A stretch of DNA of 64,000 bases from Halichondria panicea (GCF_963675165.1 NC_087386.1:5028169-5092168); one strand, 5' to 3'; counted from the stretch's first letter, positions 48,773-60,470 are shown. The notes: a model not told the origin generated them from the sequence alone. Translations and numbers: made by a program.

Positions 48773-48989
48773 AATAGCAGTTTACTGCCATTTGCATGCA
48801 CTTCTACGCGATAATTAGTGGGTGTGGTTTTCGGGTAAACATTTTGCGGGGGTGTTGCCTCCTTCCCACGTATATTTTCTAGTTACGCCCCGTATTGGAC
48901 CGGCAACTGACTTATCCGCTTCCTACCTTTCTTGGGCCAACAGTTCCTCTGGAGATCATCATTCCAGTTATTGTTGTTATCTTTGTATT

Positions 48990-50200
48990 GGTCGTGTGTT
49001 TACTGATGATTGTGATTGTTGGGCCTTTATGCTAATGCAGAACATAATTATTGAAAGAATGCATTCCCTATATCCTGCATGTTATATAACAGGGTTATAT
49101 AACAGCATAGCTTAGTCAGAATAAACAGCTTTTACTCCCTGTATAACATTAGGAAAACATGCATCACAATTATTGACATGCATACTCAAAACATTCAAGG
49201 AAACGTGCGTGGTTGGTACATAGATCTACATAAACACAATTAGCTCAAAGTATAGCAAAACTGTTGATGGGTACATGCAATTAATGGTACTGTTTCAGTT
49301 TCAACATGCACATACATAAGCACTGTTACAGTAAACAAGTGGTTTGAACTATCCATTTCTATCACATACTTTAGGCGCAACGGCCTTTTAAACTTCACTT
49401 TGTGATTCAGCTGGTGACAGACTATATGCAGGGGGTACTCTCATCACAGGGGAGCGTGTGTATTAATTGGACAGGGACAGGGACATAGCTTGCTCCCCCA
49501 CACTCACGGGCACCCTCCCTCTAGATCACAAACGTATGTAGAGCTTGGCACATTACGGTAAGCAACGAAGTCTCTACTGTTAAAATATCCATTTCTACCA
49601 CAACGTTGTGATTCTTATAATAATCAGTGTGCCTACTTTGTGACGTAGCTGACGACTGACTACAGATCACGTATAAAGACAGAGTTTAGAAAGCAAAAAA
49701 AGTACGATAAGCAAAAAGTGTCGCTATTACACTGACAGCAACTTTTACTTAGTCAGCAACTTTTACTTAGTTTGCTTATTGTTTCATAATAATTATCACC
49801 GGTACCGTTTTGTACACTGTACTTCCTTATAAGGTCGTTTTGATTCATGTCCTTGCTGCATGGATTATGACAACAGATACATTATTGACAGAACATCGTA
49901 CCCAGATTTGACACAGGGGGGTTCCATATCAGACTCACCAGGATCACTGACATGCATGATCGATGCGATTACCATTTAGACTAGAATGCACACTAGGACT
50001 AAAGTACTTCATTCAGGTGCTATTGATATTTCTTTTCTAGAAGCCATGACATTGTCAGATATCTCTACGTATGTACCTCGTGGTAAACACACACAATAAG
50101 GCCTTCGGTACAAAATGATTGCTAAAGAGTATGTGAGTGTTGTAAATCTAACTAAATAAGAGTTCAATCGAACCACGGAACATGTACACCTCCAAAAGTG
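48990..50200. other. Duplicated Ig upstream block and plain intergenic DNA
   Basis: 49030-49475 matches 37561-38070. From 49480 to 50200 I see AT-rich DNA with a short repeat (GCAACTTTTACTTAGT twice near 49740) but no exon. Confidence 0.5.
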
Positions 50201-50204
50201 TTTT

Positions 50205-50420
50205 TTAAAGTTCATTCGGTACACTATACACACTAATATAGTCCACTTTCGCTATGTCAATTGCCTCGTACGACTGTGTTTTGTTTTTGGCTGGGGTAGT
50301 AGTAGTCAGGTTTGCTCCTTGAGATGAAGATGGCAGAGAGTAGTAAGGATCCTCGACTGGTCCACCATCATTTGGATGTTCCGCTAATATTGTAGCAGCT
50401 CCTTTATCTGCATGTGTAGA
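50205..50420 (-). pseudogene. D2: D-type tail exon with near-ITAM
   Basis: Open frame after an acceptor (ACATGCAG): KGAATILAEHPNDGGPVEDP, YYSLP, a QGANLTTTT stretch, then QSYEAIDIAKVDYISVYSV and PNEL stop. Exon phase (1) fits the A-type membrane exon upstream at 50957-51098 but not the middle exon at about 50560, suggesting a chimeric gene. The upstream membrane exon is frameshifted, so the gene is probably dead although this exon is clean. Confidence 0.55.
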
Positions 50421-50637
50421 TAAGCATGACATTGTATAGATAAGCTAAAACGTGCAATGCAACATGTTATGTACATTAATATTCAGGTATGTTAATGTCT
50501 TATCCTGCGAGCTTACTTCTGCAAGTTTCACACTGGAAGACATACTCTGGGTGTTCGTTGCTTTCATTTGAGAGATTTGCAGAAGCTGGGAAATGCATGA
50601 ATTAAAATCAATATAAACTATATAGTAATTGACATTA

Positions 50638-50946
50638 CAGTAGAACCTCCATTATCCGGCCCTCCATTATCCGGAACCTCGATTATCCGGCTTGGCAGTT
50701 TTCTTTTTAATCAGATTAAATAATTCAAAAAATGGGCGTGTCCCTCAAATGCGCATGCGCGTTGCAGCTGTTACCATGGAGACATGCCTGCTTATCTTCT
50801 GCGCATGCGCAGACAACCATGTGGCACGGCTGTTTATCAATAAAGTGGGTGGATCAAGGCGTGGTTTGTCTATTCGATTATCCGGCATATTCACTTATCC
50901 AGCCTCCTTCTGGAACCAAGGTGTCCGGATAATCGAGGTTCTACTG
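50638..50946. mobile_element. 309-bp pogo/Tigger-like MITE
   Basis: Ends CAGTAGAACCTC-x-ATTATCCGG inverted with one mismatch in 22 bp; the ATTATCCGG motif repeats three times inside the left end. The paralogous site near 11705 (GACATTAATTACATACC) is empty. No clear TA duplication remains beside it. Confidence 0.88.
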
Positions 50947-50956
50947 ATTACATACC

Positions 50957-51098
50957 TTTCCTTCTCTTCCTTCTCTTATGAACACATCGCTGTACAGCAC
51001 ACAATTCCGATGCATAGAAACAAAACTAGTACAACACCTGGAACTCCATAGCACACAAAGTAGTTAATCCGGTCAGTTGTCATGCAATAAGCATCCAT
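50957..51098 (-). pseudogene. A': membrane exon of a gene A copy, frameshifted
   Basis: Starts MDAYCMTTDRINYFVCYGVP, continues through the membrane helix to IGIVCCTAMCS and then stops, because two bases are missing compared with gene A at the VCCTG(I)CVHK position. Downstream tail of A is absent; only the 40-nt middle exon (about 50545-50585) and the D2 tail remain. Confidence 0.7.
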
Positions 51099-51490
51099 CT
51101 GAACAGTGATCTAGTACAGTAAGAGAAACACATAGTTGCATGATGAGTGCACAAATGAAGCTAATAAAACTGACTTACTTGTTGAGGTTGCAGGGGAATG
51201 GTATAGGTGAAGCTAGATATCAGATCAAACTATAGGTTTATGATGAGCTCCAGCTTTTGAAAGACTGTTCATGTATTTACAAGCTATATATATGAGTGAA
51301 ATCTGTTACACTGCATGCATGGGAGCATCATCATCTAGCTATGTTGTTGCATTGGGACATTAACAGAAGGGAAAATACTTATTGTCTATCACTTCTGAAT
51401 ACAAAATAAGGCCATACAATGTCTCTAACTTATAGTAACAACACACAATAAACTAAAGGGTATTCACACAGCACACAAATGGTAAATTCC

Positions 51491-52889
51491 TTATTTGGTT
51501 TTTCGCATTGCCGCTTTGCTTTCTTGTTTCCCCGGTGAATGTGCAGTCAACGAGGCACCTCTCACAGGACATTCAGTAGAAAAAGTTCGATCAGTGTGAT
51601 CCTTCGATACATACTTTGGATCATCGAAGAGTGAGTCGACATTGTAAATATCTAGCTGTGGTGTTGACCTCTGCTCCTCTTTGAAGGGCTCATCATACAT
51701 CGGATCCAATTTCTCCAGACTGTGACTATAAGAACGAACCAGATTATCCTCAGCCCCTCCCTTAGGATTGGTGGTCCAGCTCGCGAAGGTGTTATGCCTT
51801 GGCTGTACCTGATTGCAGCTGTAGTTTGATTGAGATACTGGCTCTTCAAGAGCTTGATAAAGAGCATCATTGTTACGTTGATTGATCGGTTTGCCCACAG
51901 GGACTAATCTGTGCACCCTTGTTATGCTGTAATACTTGTCTTCGTTAATATTTTCAGCAGTATCCTCTTGTACGATAGCATCTTGAAAAGGGTTGATGTC
52001 TGTTGCCGTAGTCAGCACATTGTACCGACCGTGAGTGGGAGTATTCGGTATCTTGCTATCATCAGTTACTTTCGTCAATTCTTCATATTCATGGTTGCTC
52101 TCAGAAATCCCTTTTATATTTTTTTGCTCCTGCTCAGACTTGTTTGTAATGATTTGCTGAGAATGCATTGTCTGCTCGAGTGTGGCCAAATCCTCATAAT
52201 TAGGTTCAGTTTCTTTTGCAATTTGCTTCTTCGTTTCCTTCTCTCTTACTAATTTGTCGTAATTGTTCCTTTCCTTCCACAGTTTTGGCGCTTGTATAGA
52301 GCTACTATCGAAAGTCAGGCTTTTAGCAATGTTCGGGTTATGCCGAGGCGTAGTAGAGACGCTAGATACATGCTCGTGGCTTCGTGCTAACGGAAATATA
52401 GGCATTTGACGTTCTGATGCAGCATGTTGACTGAAATCTTGTGGTTTCAATTTTTTTGTGACAACTTGCTGACAATTGGTGTTCATTTCAACAGACGAGG
52501 ATGTACTTTGGGGCACGGCTGTTTCTTGCTGGCCGTTTATCTGTCCAGTTGCCAAATCTATGAGGCTGCTTCTATCTTGTGTTTCTAATCTGCACAATAA
52601 AGAAATAAAACAATCTTAAATTACAACATCTTTTTTTACCCTGATTGATCACTTCTTGGTTCTGTAGAATAAAAAACAGTCATTTAACTCATAATTATAG
52701 AGAAGATAAAAGAAACTCACTTTTATTTTTCCTTCTTCTTTTGTGAATGCATCCAACGCAGCATGCAACCATACAAAGGAACAGAACAGCAGTTGCTAGT
52801 AAAGGAGCTCCAACGCACACAAGATAGTCAACTGTTACTTCATCCATGGTACACTTTTTAAGGGGGATGATACAGGTGCAGTTAAACAT
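51491..52889 (-). CDS. Gene B': near-identical copy of gene B
   Basis: Exons 52721-52889, microexon 52640-52661 and 51491-52589 have the same lengths and phases as gene B, giving about 429 residues. Only about a dozen residues differ (for example IIPLKKC for INTLKKC, LLATAV for LLGTAL, KLKPQ for KSKPQ). All tail tyrosine motifs are unchanged (NYDKL, NYEDL, EYEEL, RYNVL, KYYSI, LYQAL, MYDEP, FDDPKY). Both copies are intact, suggesting recent duplication or retained function. Same inferred role as gene B. Confidence 0.8.
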
Positions 52890-53149
52890 GATAACTCCAG
52901 GAGACTAGCAAGTAAATGAATGACTAACTAACCAGGTTGGCTAGAGCACTATAGACCTAGAATTGATTTTGTGGTTTTGGTGCGTGCATGCATGTTCTCT
53001 TGGGACAAAATAGATTATGACAACAGACACATTATGGACAGAAGTCTATGCATATACATGAACGCACTAGAATCTAGTCTAGTACAAGCAGCATGCATGA
53101 ATACATGATTATGATCACACACAATCAGGTTTAAATAATAACATTTGTT

Positions 53150-54070
53150 TTTAAGTTAATTCGGTACACTACACATGCATGTACATACTATTGTAGTTTA
53201 CTTTCGTTATGTCAATTGCCTCGTACGACTGTGATTCAATTCTTGACTGGGGTAGTAGGTCAGGTTTGTTACTTGAGATAAAGATGGCAGAGACTGAGTG
53301 CATGGTAGTGATCCTCAAATGGTACACCATCACTAATTGTTCCGCTTATTGTAGCAGCTGCTTTATTATTTAAATGTGTTGTTCGGGATTGAGTATTGTA
53401 CACTCGCCACGCCAAGTATCCATGGCAACACAAACCCACCACACACACAATTCCTACTAATTGACTAATTAAGCTTTGATCTGCTCTAAATTACAGCCGT
53501 AAAAATGAATCTTTGAAAATGCAGCTAATGAGATTGGAGCCGTGGTATAGAACAAACAAAACACAAAACAGTGAAGGTATACTCAATTTTTGCTTTATAA
53601 ACCATGGAATAGAGAAGAAGAGCAAAATGCTATAGGAAAGGAAAACTATACAATGCATACAAGCTTTTTCTTCCCACATGCGAGAGTTGAAACAATACAG
53701 GTGCAGTTAAACATGATATTCAGCGACTATAATAATAGCAACTACATTGACTACTAATTATATTGACTGCTTTAGTCTATATAGACCCAAATAATGTTGT
53801 TTGGTGCATGTTCTTGGGACAAAAAAGATTATGACAACATAATTATTGACAAAAGTCTATACATAATTATACACATTAAAAAACACTGAATTAAGTCTAG
53901 TACTAGAATGCAATCAAGATTTTCATTGGGCCTAATGTAGTTCACTTTCATTTTGTCAAGTGCCTCCTATACAATTGTGATTCTTTCTTGGCTGGCCATG
54001 CATGGAGTAGTTAGGTTGTTTCTTGAGATGATTGGCAGAGAGTATATATATATAGTGGATCCTCTACTGC
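53150..54070 (-). pseudogene. D4' and D5': duplicate decayed D-type tails
   Basis: Copies of 13920-14140 and 14680-14850 with only a few differences, in the second copy of the segmental duplication. No open frame. Confidence 0.6.
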
Positions 54071-54395
54071 ACTTAGATGTTCCGTTTTGTTCATCCCACT
54101 AACGAACAATTGTTGTTTGGCTTCTACTTCTGTGTTTCATTTCAATGCTGCTCAATAGACCACATGCACTTATTGTATGAGTGCTTCTGTTCACATGCTA
54201 CCAAGCATTAGAACTGTGTGAAGATCGCATTGTAGCAGCATACAATGGAAAGGAAGAGACGAGCAATTGTCATCAAAAATAGACTAGTCATGCATCTTAA
54301 CTATTATACGGAACAATTGATAACTCGTCAGGGACTAGTTCTAGCAAACGAACGACTAACTAACTAGGTTGGATCATAATTATAGTGCTATATAT

Positions 54396-54900
54396 ATCAA
54401 TACTAAAAAACATTTGCAATGTGAACGTTGCTAGAATTGCCAGGAAAAGAAAAGCGCGAAAAAGCGAAGAAACAAGAAATTCGGCGAGTGCATAACTCCA
54501 ATCCGTTACAACGTCATTCGCATGTACTGTTTCAAGCAATATTTTTTTGTGCTTTTCCTGGCCAATCCTTCAGTAATTTTCATTGTTATAAGCAAGCTAT
54601 ATAATGTGTTTGTGATGTTTTCCCTTACAGTGTTGAGCAAACATGCAAGTGTTGGATGTGTAGGTGGATTATTGTGAATTCTTAGTTCTCGGTTCATTTT
54701 TTACCCAACCTGTATTTTGATTCTAAAATCATTATCAACAGTGGGCCACTCGGCTGTACATGTTCATGACGTTGTAACGGATTGGAGTTATGCACTCGCC
54801 GAATTTCTTGTTTCTTCGCTTTTTCTTTTCCTGGCAATCCTAGCAACGTTCACATTGCAAATGTTTTTTAGTATTGATTCCCTTTCTTTTTTCATTACAG
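54396..54900. mobile_element. DNA element with about 120-bp inverted ends
   Basis: ACATTTGCAATGTGAACGTT... through the GAATTCCAATCCGTTACAAC-like inner part recurs inverted at 54760-54890 (TTGTAACGGATTGGAGTTAT, GCAACGTTCACATTGCAAAT). It starts exactly where the segmental duplication is interrupted. Confidence 0.75.
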
Positions 54901-56320
54901 TAGTACATTAATGATAAGATAAATGTGACGTTGATTAATTTGTCATTGTCCTGTAATCTTGTTGAAGATATTAAATATATAAGTGGTCGTTGGACAGAAG
55001 TATATTATACTCCTCAATAGTCTCGATCCCAGGCCGCACTTCACTCAGGGAATTGAGGCTCCTTCAACGGCCTTCTTTTCAAAGTGAAATACCTAAGAGG
55101 AACATCAAGAAGCAAGAGAAGTTCAAGAAGAGAAGACAGGACTGGAATAAACATTATTCAGTATTTTATTCAGTCATTTATCTATGATAAAAATAATGGC
55201 AGCCATGTTTATACTGCATGTAGATGTACTTCCAAGTGCAAAAGCATGGAGGCCTATGGTAGATCCAGTCAGTGCATGTGTCTAGCATAAATAGCATACC
55301 TGAAGTGAGAGAATGGAGAGCTGAGCTGAAGAAAGGAGGTTTTATGTTTATCGATGTCACAGCCACGCCCACCTCATAAGTTGCCATGTGCGTTGCTGTG
55401 GCAGTCATTTAAAGATGGCGGAATTGCGTAGGTAAGAAAATTGGAGCCTGAGAGGTCATCTGCCTCTTGGAAGCGAAGAAACAAGAAATTCGGCGAGTGC
55501 ATAACTCCAATCCGTTACAACTTCATTCACATGTACTGTTTCAATTTTTTGTTCGTTTTGTGCTTTTCCTGCCTGGCCAACCCTTCATCATACAATTATA
55601 GTGAATTTTTTGCAAGCTATATAATGTTTGTGATGTTTTCCCTTACAGTGTTGAGCAAACATGCAAGTGTTGGATGTGTGGGTGGATGATTGTGAATTCA
55701 GTTATTCGCGGTTCATTTTTACCCAACTTGTATTTTGATTCTAAAATCATTATCAACAGTAGGCCACTCGGCTGTACATGTTCATGGCGTTGTAACGGAT
55801 TGGAGTTATGCACTCGCCCAATTTCTTGTTTCTTCGCTTTTTCGCGCTTTTCTTTTCCTGGCAATCCTAGCAACGTTCATATTGCAAATGTTTTTTTAGT
55901 TTGATTCCCTTTCTTTTTCAGTACAGCAGTATTTTTATACTCTTCAATAATGAAATGTGAAATGCCTAAGAGGAATGTCAAGAAGCAAGAGAAGTTCAAG
56001 AAGAGAAGAGAAGACAGGCCATGCAGACTGGAATATAATTATGAACACATAATTCTTATTACAGTGTTCATTTATCTATGCATGTTAAATACTAGAGTGT
56101 ATACTTCAAAGTGCAAAAGCATGGAGGCCTATGGTAGATCTAGATCTAGCCAGTAGCATACCTGAGTTGAGAATAGAGAGAAGTTGGAGAAAAGGACTAG
56201 ACTAGGGACTGTTTGTGTACCGATCGATGTCACAGCCGGTTAACCAGCCACGCCCATCTCATAAGTTGCCATGTGCGTTGCTGTGGCAGTCATTTAAAGA
56301 TATAAACTGAATTAAATTTA
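54901..56320. repeat. Tandemly repeated block with second long-inverted-end element
   Basis: 55460-55915 repeats the 54396-54900 element in part (GAAGAAACAAGAAATTCGGC left, complement right). The host parts between also repeat: ATACCTAAGAGGAACATCAAG-type text near 55090 and 55965, and CAAAAGCATGGAGGCCTATG near 55240 and 56118. No supported gene. Confidence 0.65.
55415..55431 (+). other. Repeated ATG micro-exon with splice donor, copy 1
   Basis: ATGGCGGAATTGCGTAG is followed by GTAAGAAAA. The upstream AAGATGGCGG matches the YY1-type initiator motif seen in many animal promoters. The same string with the same donor lies at 58758-58774, and a third upstream copy at 56290 has lost the ATG. No matching second exon was identified. 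Confidence 0.4.
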
Positions 56321-56364
56321 AACTGAATTAAAGATATAATTTTTAACATTACAATTATTTTTCT

Positions 56365-57940
56365 TGACTTGCTCCCACCATAGATGTAGGAGAGAGGGAT
56401 TGGAAACGGAAGTGGGCCTCGGAAAACATCCGCGCCTCGCTTTCTTGTCTTCTTTTCTTGCCTCAAAATGAGGAAAACTCATTGCATAAGCGGTGAAAGA
56501 AGAGGGAAAGAGACACAATCAACACAACAGTGCATTGGTGGTACATGGTAATAGTAAGGAGAATGTGCAGAGCTAGTGGTATTGGATACTTGTTTCACAG
56601 TAGATATAAAATCATCGGAGGATGTTTAGTTCCCTGAAATTGTGAATGTATTTGTGACACTCAGAGGCTTCTCTTTTGCTGCCAACTTAATTAAATGAAA
56701 AAGAAAACCATCAAGAAGTCCACTAGTTTGAGGCAATAACCATGATCATTCATACGACAAGATACATAATACACCATGTAACTTTCTTAATAATAATTTA
56801 TTGTTTTCACTTTTGATGAATCAATTGCACTATATATAATTATATATACTAGGCCGGTGACCGTACATTTCAATTTCCAATTCATTAAGTATAATTACAT
56901 ACACTTGGAGACAGCAAAAACACTCCACAGCACTGCCAGTTGCTTTCTAAGTGTAAAACGAGTGGGATCAAACCGAACAACATTAACAAAAACTTACACG
57001 ATAAAAATGATTATTACAGCTATAATTATGATTAGTTTAGCACTCTAATCAGACAGTCTTAGATGGAGAGAAGCTGGTGAGGTATACAAGGGTGTATATA
57101 TAGCCGGAACAGCCGATAACATTTACGAGGGCGGTGACGTGTAGGGGTGTAGAGAGGAGGGGTATTCTTCTGTCTTCTTTTCTTCAGCGTACTCAGTAAG
57201 TTTTGGCTTGCGAGGTATTGCTATATAAAATATAGATGAAACAGCATTTGTAGTAGTTAAATATCTCGGGCCTACAGGCCCTTCACCACAATCTACTACC
57301 GGGCCAATAACAATTATGAGGTAAAAATAGGTGACTACATGCACATTCATGCACACAAAAGCTATACATCCACCTGATCCAAAACTAATGCTCTTGGGGT
57401 GATCACCAATCATAAGGGAATGTATGCCTAAAATTAAAATTTCTGTAACGCTTAGCGTATTCCCAAAAAAGGGATCTTTAGTAGTGCTCTTTAATTCAAC
57501 TTTTTTCTAGCACTAAATTCTACCAGCTGATGTATGACTAATTTTCTTTGGCTTGGGGTGATACCACATGATTTACCAACAAGCATATTGAAGTATACGA
57601 CCTAAACATTAATCATTTCAGAGAAAAAGGGATAAATGTGTACAATACAAGATTAAACTTACCTAAATTCAATGAAGAAGATAGTTGCAACGGTAAATAG
57701 AGCTTGAATAATGGTTATTCACTATCTATATAAAGCACAGTTGCACTGGATACTGGAAAACTTGACAGAATACTAGTGACAACTCATAAAATCCTAGATT
57801 TGCAATAATCTCAGTTACCCGCGAAGTTCCTGGGGAATAGATTAGCGAGGCGCGGATGTTTATCGAGGTCATATGTGAAGTACATTGAAATCTACTTCCG
57901 TTCCAATCCCTCTCTCCTACATCTATGCTCCCACTAGCCT
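56365..57940. mobile_element. Region bracketed by an inverted repeat
   Basis: CATAGATGTAGGAGAGAGGG at 56379-56398 and GCGCCTCGC beyond it recur inverted at about 57845-57930. Could be a 1.6-kb element or two solo elements; the interior includes the possible exons described at 57123-57700. Confidence 0.45.
57123..57700 (-). CDS. Possible 3' exons of an unrecognised gene
   Basis: Two or three splice-bounded pieces are readable: LQLSSSLNL before a GTAAGT donor (about 57660-57705), GIHSLMIGDHPKSISFGS with acceptor and donor (about 57375-57430), and PVVDCGEGPVGPRYLTTTNA to EEYPSSLHPYTSPPS stop (57123-57305). An AATAAA on the minus strand follows near 56795. No domain is recognised and no start seen; it may be transposon-borne. 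Confidence 0.25.
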
Positions 57941-58045
57941 CTACACAGGCTCTCCTTTTTCTGTTCTTTATCACAATCGTTCAATAAGATAAAATACTGT
58001 ATTATTCGTTCAATGAGATAAAATACGGTATTAATTGGAGGAATA

Positions 58046-58613
58046 AAGAAAGAAATAGACGTAAAGTTAGGAAAAAGGAGAGCCTGTATCGGGAAGTCGC
58101 GTGAGGGTAGAAGGGTGGTAGAAGGGTGAAAATGAGCGTGGGCATACTGAGCTAGAGATGTTGGACTGCCCACACAGAGGTCTACGACTAGTAAAACTTT
58201 GCCTGCAGCAAGCTGGACATGGACTTGGAACTGGAAGTTTGCAAGCACTATAGCTAGCTATACCTTAGGCTTAGCTAGATGATCTACTAGTCTAGATTGT
58301 GTGTTTAGATTCTATCACTATTACTTTTTCTTGTGTCTTTCTACATGCTATAGTAGAATAGCTTAGTCATCATTATCATATAGCAGGTAGCTACTGCCAC
58401 CAGAGCTGGCCACGCTGGTTCTCTGATCTGACTTGCAGCACAGCTTGGTGGTTGTCTCAGTGCAGTACAGTACAGAATGCGTGGGAGAATACCTTACGTC
58501 ACGATTGTGGGCTACATATCGCCCACGTTCATAAAAATCCTTGTGGATCACGCGATTTCCCAAACCAGGCCTTACTTTTTCTTAACTGTACGCCCATTTC
58601 TTTCTTTGCTGCC
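58046..58613. repeat. Inverted repeat pair
   Basis: About 62 bp around 58046-58110 recurs as a diverged inverted copy at 58551-58613 (CGCGAYTTCCC ... CTTTTT ... TTTCTTTCTTT). A further inverted string AAAGTAAGGCCTGG lies at 58563-58575 and 58661-58674. Followed by a 20-base A run at 58728-58747. Confidence 0.55.
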
Positions 58614-58757
58614 TCACTATGTCTTTCTTATGTTTATGGATGAACAGTGACAACAGCAAGAAAAAGTAAGGCCTGGGAACGAGGCTATGCTCCCACTACT
58701 ATCTTGTACATGCTTTGTTAAGTTTTCAAAAAAAAAAAAAAAAAAAGTCATTTAAAG

Positions 58758-58774
58758 ATGGCGGAATTGCGTAG
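58758..58774 (+). other. Repeated ATG micro-exon with splice donor, copy 2
   Basis: Same 17 bases and donor as 55415-55431, with about 70 bp of identical following sequence. Directly preceded by the A run, so this copy may have been carried in by retroposition or recombination. Confidence 0.4.
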
Positions 58775-59331
58775 GTAAGAAAAGTGGAGCCTGAGAGGTC
58801 ATCTGCCTCTTGGAAGCGGACGCAATTCTGAGAAAAACGCCCATGGTCCGGGTTCTAGTCGACTAGAGGCTGTATCTAGAATCTTCTGAACATGTCGGTA
58901 CAAGGAGGAAATGCTTTCCAAGAATGTTACTTACTTACTAACTTACTTACTTACTTAGTCAGTCAGACAAAACGCGGTGAAATATGAAAATAGTGCAATT
59001 TTTCAAATATCAATAGTAATGCATGAGAATATTCATTGACTATAATTTCACACATTTAGACAGATAAAAGGCTAACTAAGCTATCTGTCAACTCAGTTTC
59101 TTGCTGTGATCCTTCCCTGCAGAAATAGAGCAGTCTAAACACGAGTCAAAATTTGTGCAATAATTGAAAACACACACAACTGCACTGTCAATCCTATGTA
59201 CCTACTGGTTGTACTAATACTCGAAGTTGCAAATACATTATTGACAGAATTAAGTCTACATAGAATCTAGTATAGTACTAGCATGAACATGATTACACAA
59301 TCAAGTTTTGTTTTGAAGTTCATTCGGTACA

Positions 59332-59678
59332 TTATACACTATACACACTAATGTAGTCCACTCTCGTTATGTCAAGTGCCTTGTACGATTGTGATTCCTT
59401 CTTGGCAGGAGTTGTAGTCAGGTTTGCTCCTTGAGATGAATTTGGCAGAGAGTAGTAAGAATCCTCTACTGGTCCACCATCACTTGGATGTTCTTCTAAT
59501 GTAGCAGCTCCTTTATCTGCATGTATAATATAAGCATTGAAATGAGACAAAAACTCACTTTTCTTTTTCTTTTTCCTTTGCATATAACATTTATGCACCT
59601 CTTGCAGCAGCACGCTATGCATCTCAAGCAGCAGCACGCAATCAAAAGACTTCCTATCACAACGATCACAGTATTCAC
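59332..59678 (-). pseudogene. D3: D-type membrane protein with one-base deletion
   Basis: Membrane part from ATG 59678: MNTVIVVIGSLLIACCCLRC then IACCCKRC, a very cysteine-rich helix end. The tail exon (about 59332-59514) reads EEHPSDGGPVEDSYYSLP ... SYKALDITRVDYISVYSV. The two are in different frames: compared with D1 (ATAAAATG) this copy reads ATAAATG near 59590, one A short. With that base the exon end would be phase 1 and fit the tail acceptor. YEAL has also become YKAL. Real frameshift or sequence error. Confidence 0.6.
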
Positions 59679-60079
59679 ATCTATATTTCTTCAACTGCGG
59701 AACAAACTTTGGTACAACCGATACTAGAATTTAGCATGATAACTCAGGAAGACTAGCAAGCAAACAAATGACTAACTAACTATAGGCTGGATATAGTGCT
59801 ATGTAATTATATATAGACTCAGAATTTCATGTTCTTGGGACAAACTGAACAGATTATGATAACAGATGCATGCATTATTTACAGAAGTCTATAATTATTA
59901 CATTACACATAACACTACGTAACTATAGCATCTGAATGCGTGATTGTGCATACACGAAATCAAGTTTTGTCATTTGGTACACTTCGTTACATTTGATCTC
60001 TCATCAAAGGAAACAATGAAATTATCCGTTCATCATGATCATGAACTGTGCCAGTATTCAGATATTGGCATAGCATAAA

Positions 60080-60470
60080 AATTATTATATAAGGCTGAAG
60101 AGAGGGTGTTTGATGACCCACAATACGAGATCCTAGCTCCCTCTAATTACTGATTGGTCTAAACGCTGCTTTTGGATTTCGATCATTATAATTCACCATA
60201 AGCCAGCTAGAACAGTTGTGCCTGGCTTGGGTTTAGGGATAGGTAGAGTCTGTTCCAGTTGGTTTGCATGGGGATGGTGATAACGCTTGAAACAGCTTCC
60301 TTGAGAACATGATACTCACAGCTACCAGATGATGATTTGCAAGTGTATTCTGTCGCTGAGCTGTCTTCACACTATGCTGCCAAGATTTTCATATTGGTTG
60401 TCATGTACCATTTGAGGATCACAACCACTCAGTCTCTGCCATCTTTATCTCAAGTAACAAACCTGGTTCT
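60080..60470. pseudogene. Rearranged fragments of tyrosine-tail genes
   Basis: 60125-60410 (-) matches part of the gene C tail (44940-45230: RKSN, EEAVSNG, CEYHILE region) with frame breaks. 60086-60115 is the FDDPQY part in the opposite orientation. 60412-60470 is an inverted bit of the D4 tail. A scrambled relic. Confidence 0.65.

Larger units (their letters stand above)
46916..48890. mobile_element. Outer element of a nested DNA-transposon cluster
   Basis: Left end AGTGGCGTAAAACTAG and right end CTAGTTACGCCCC are inverted matches. Inside lie the complete elements 47119-48429 and 48438-48772. The paralogous Ig upstream region (37500-37570) lacks all of this. Confidence 0.55.

Noticed and set aside
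54717-54911. Hydrophobic plus-strand frames at 54.7 and 55.7 kb as membrane proteins
   Set aside because: They run through the inverted ends of the long-inverted-repeat elements and are not conserved as frames between the two copies.
58728-58747. A run as the tail of a processed gene copy
   Set aside because: No upstream exon-joined coding sequence was found; kept only as a note beside the repeated first exon.
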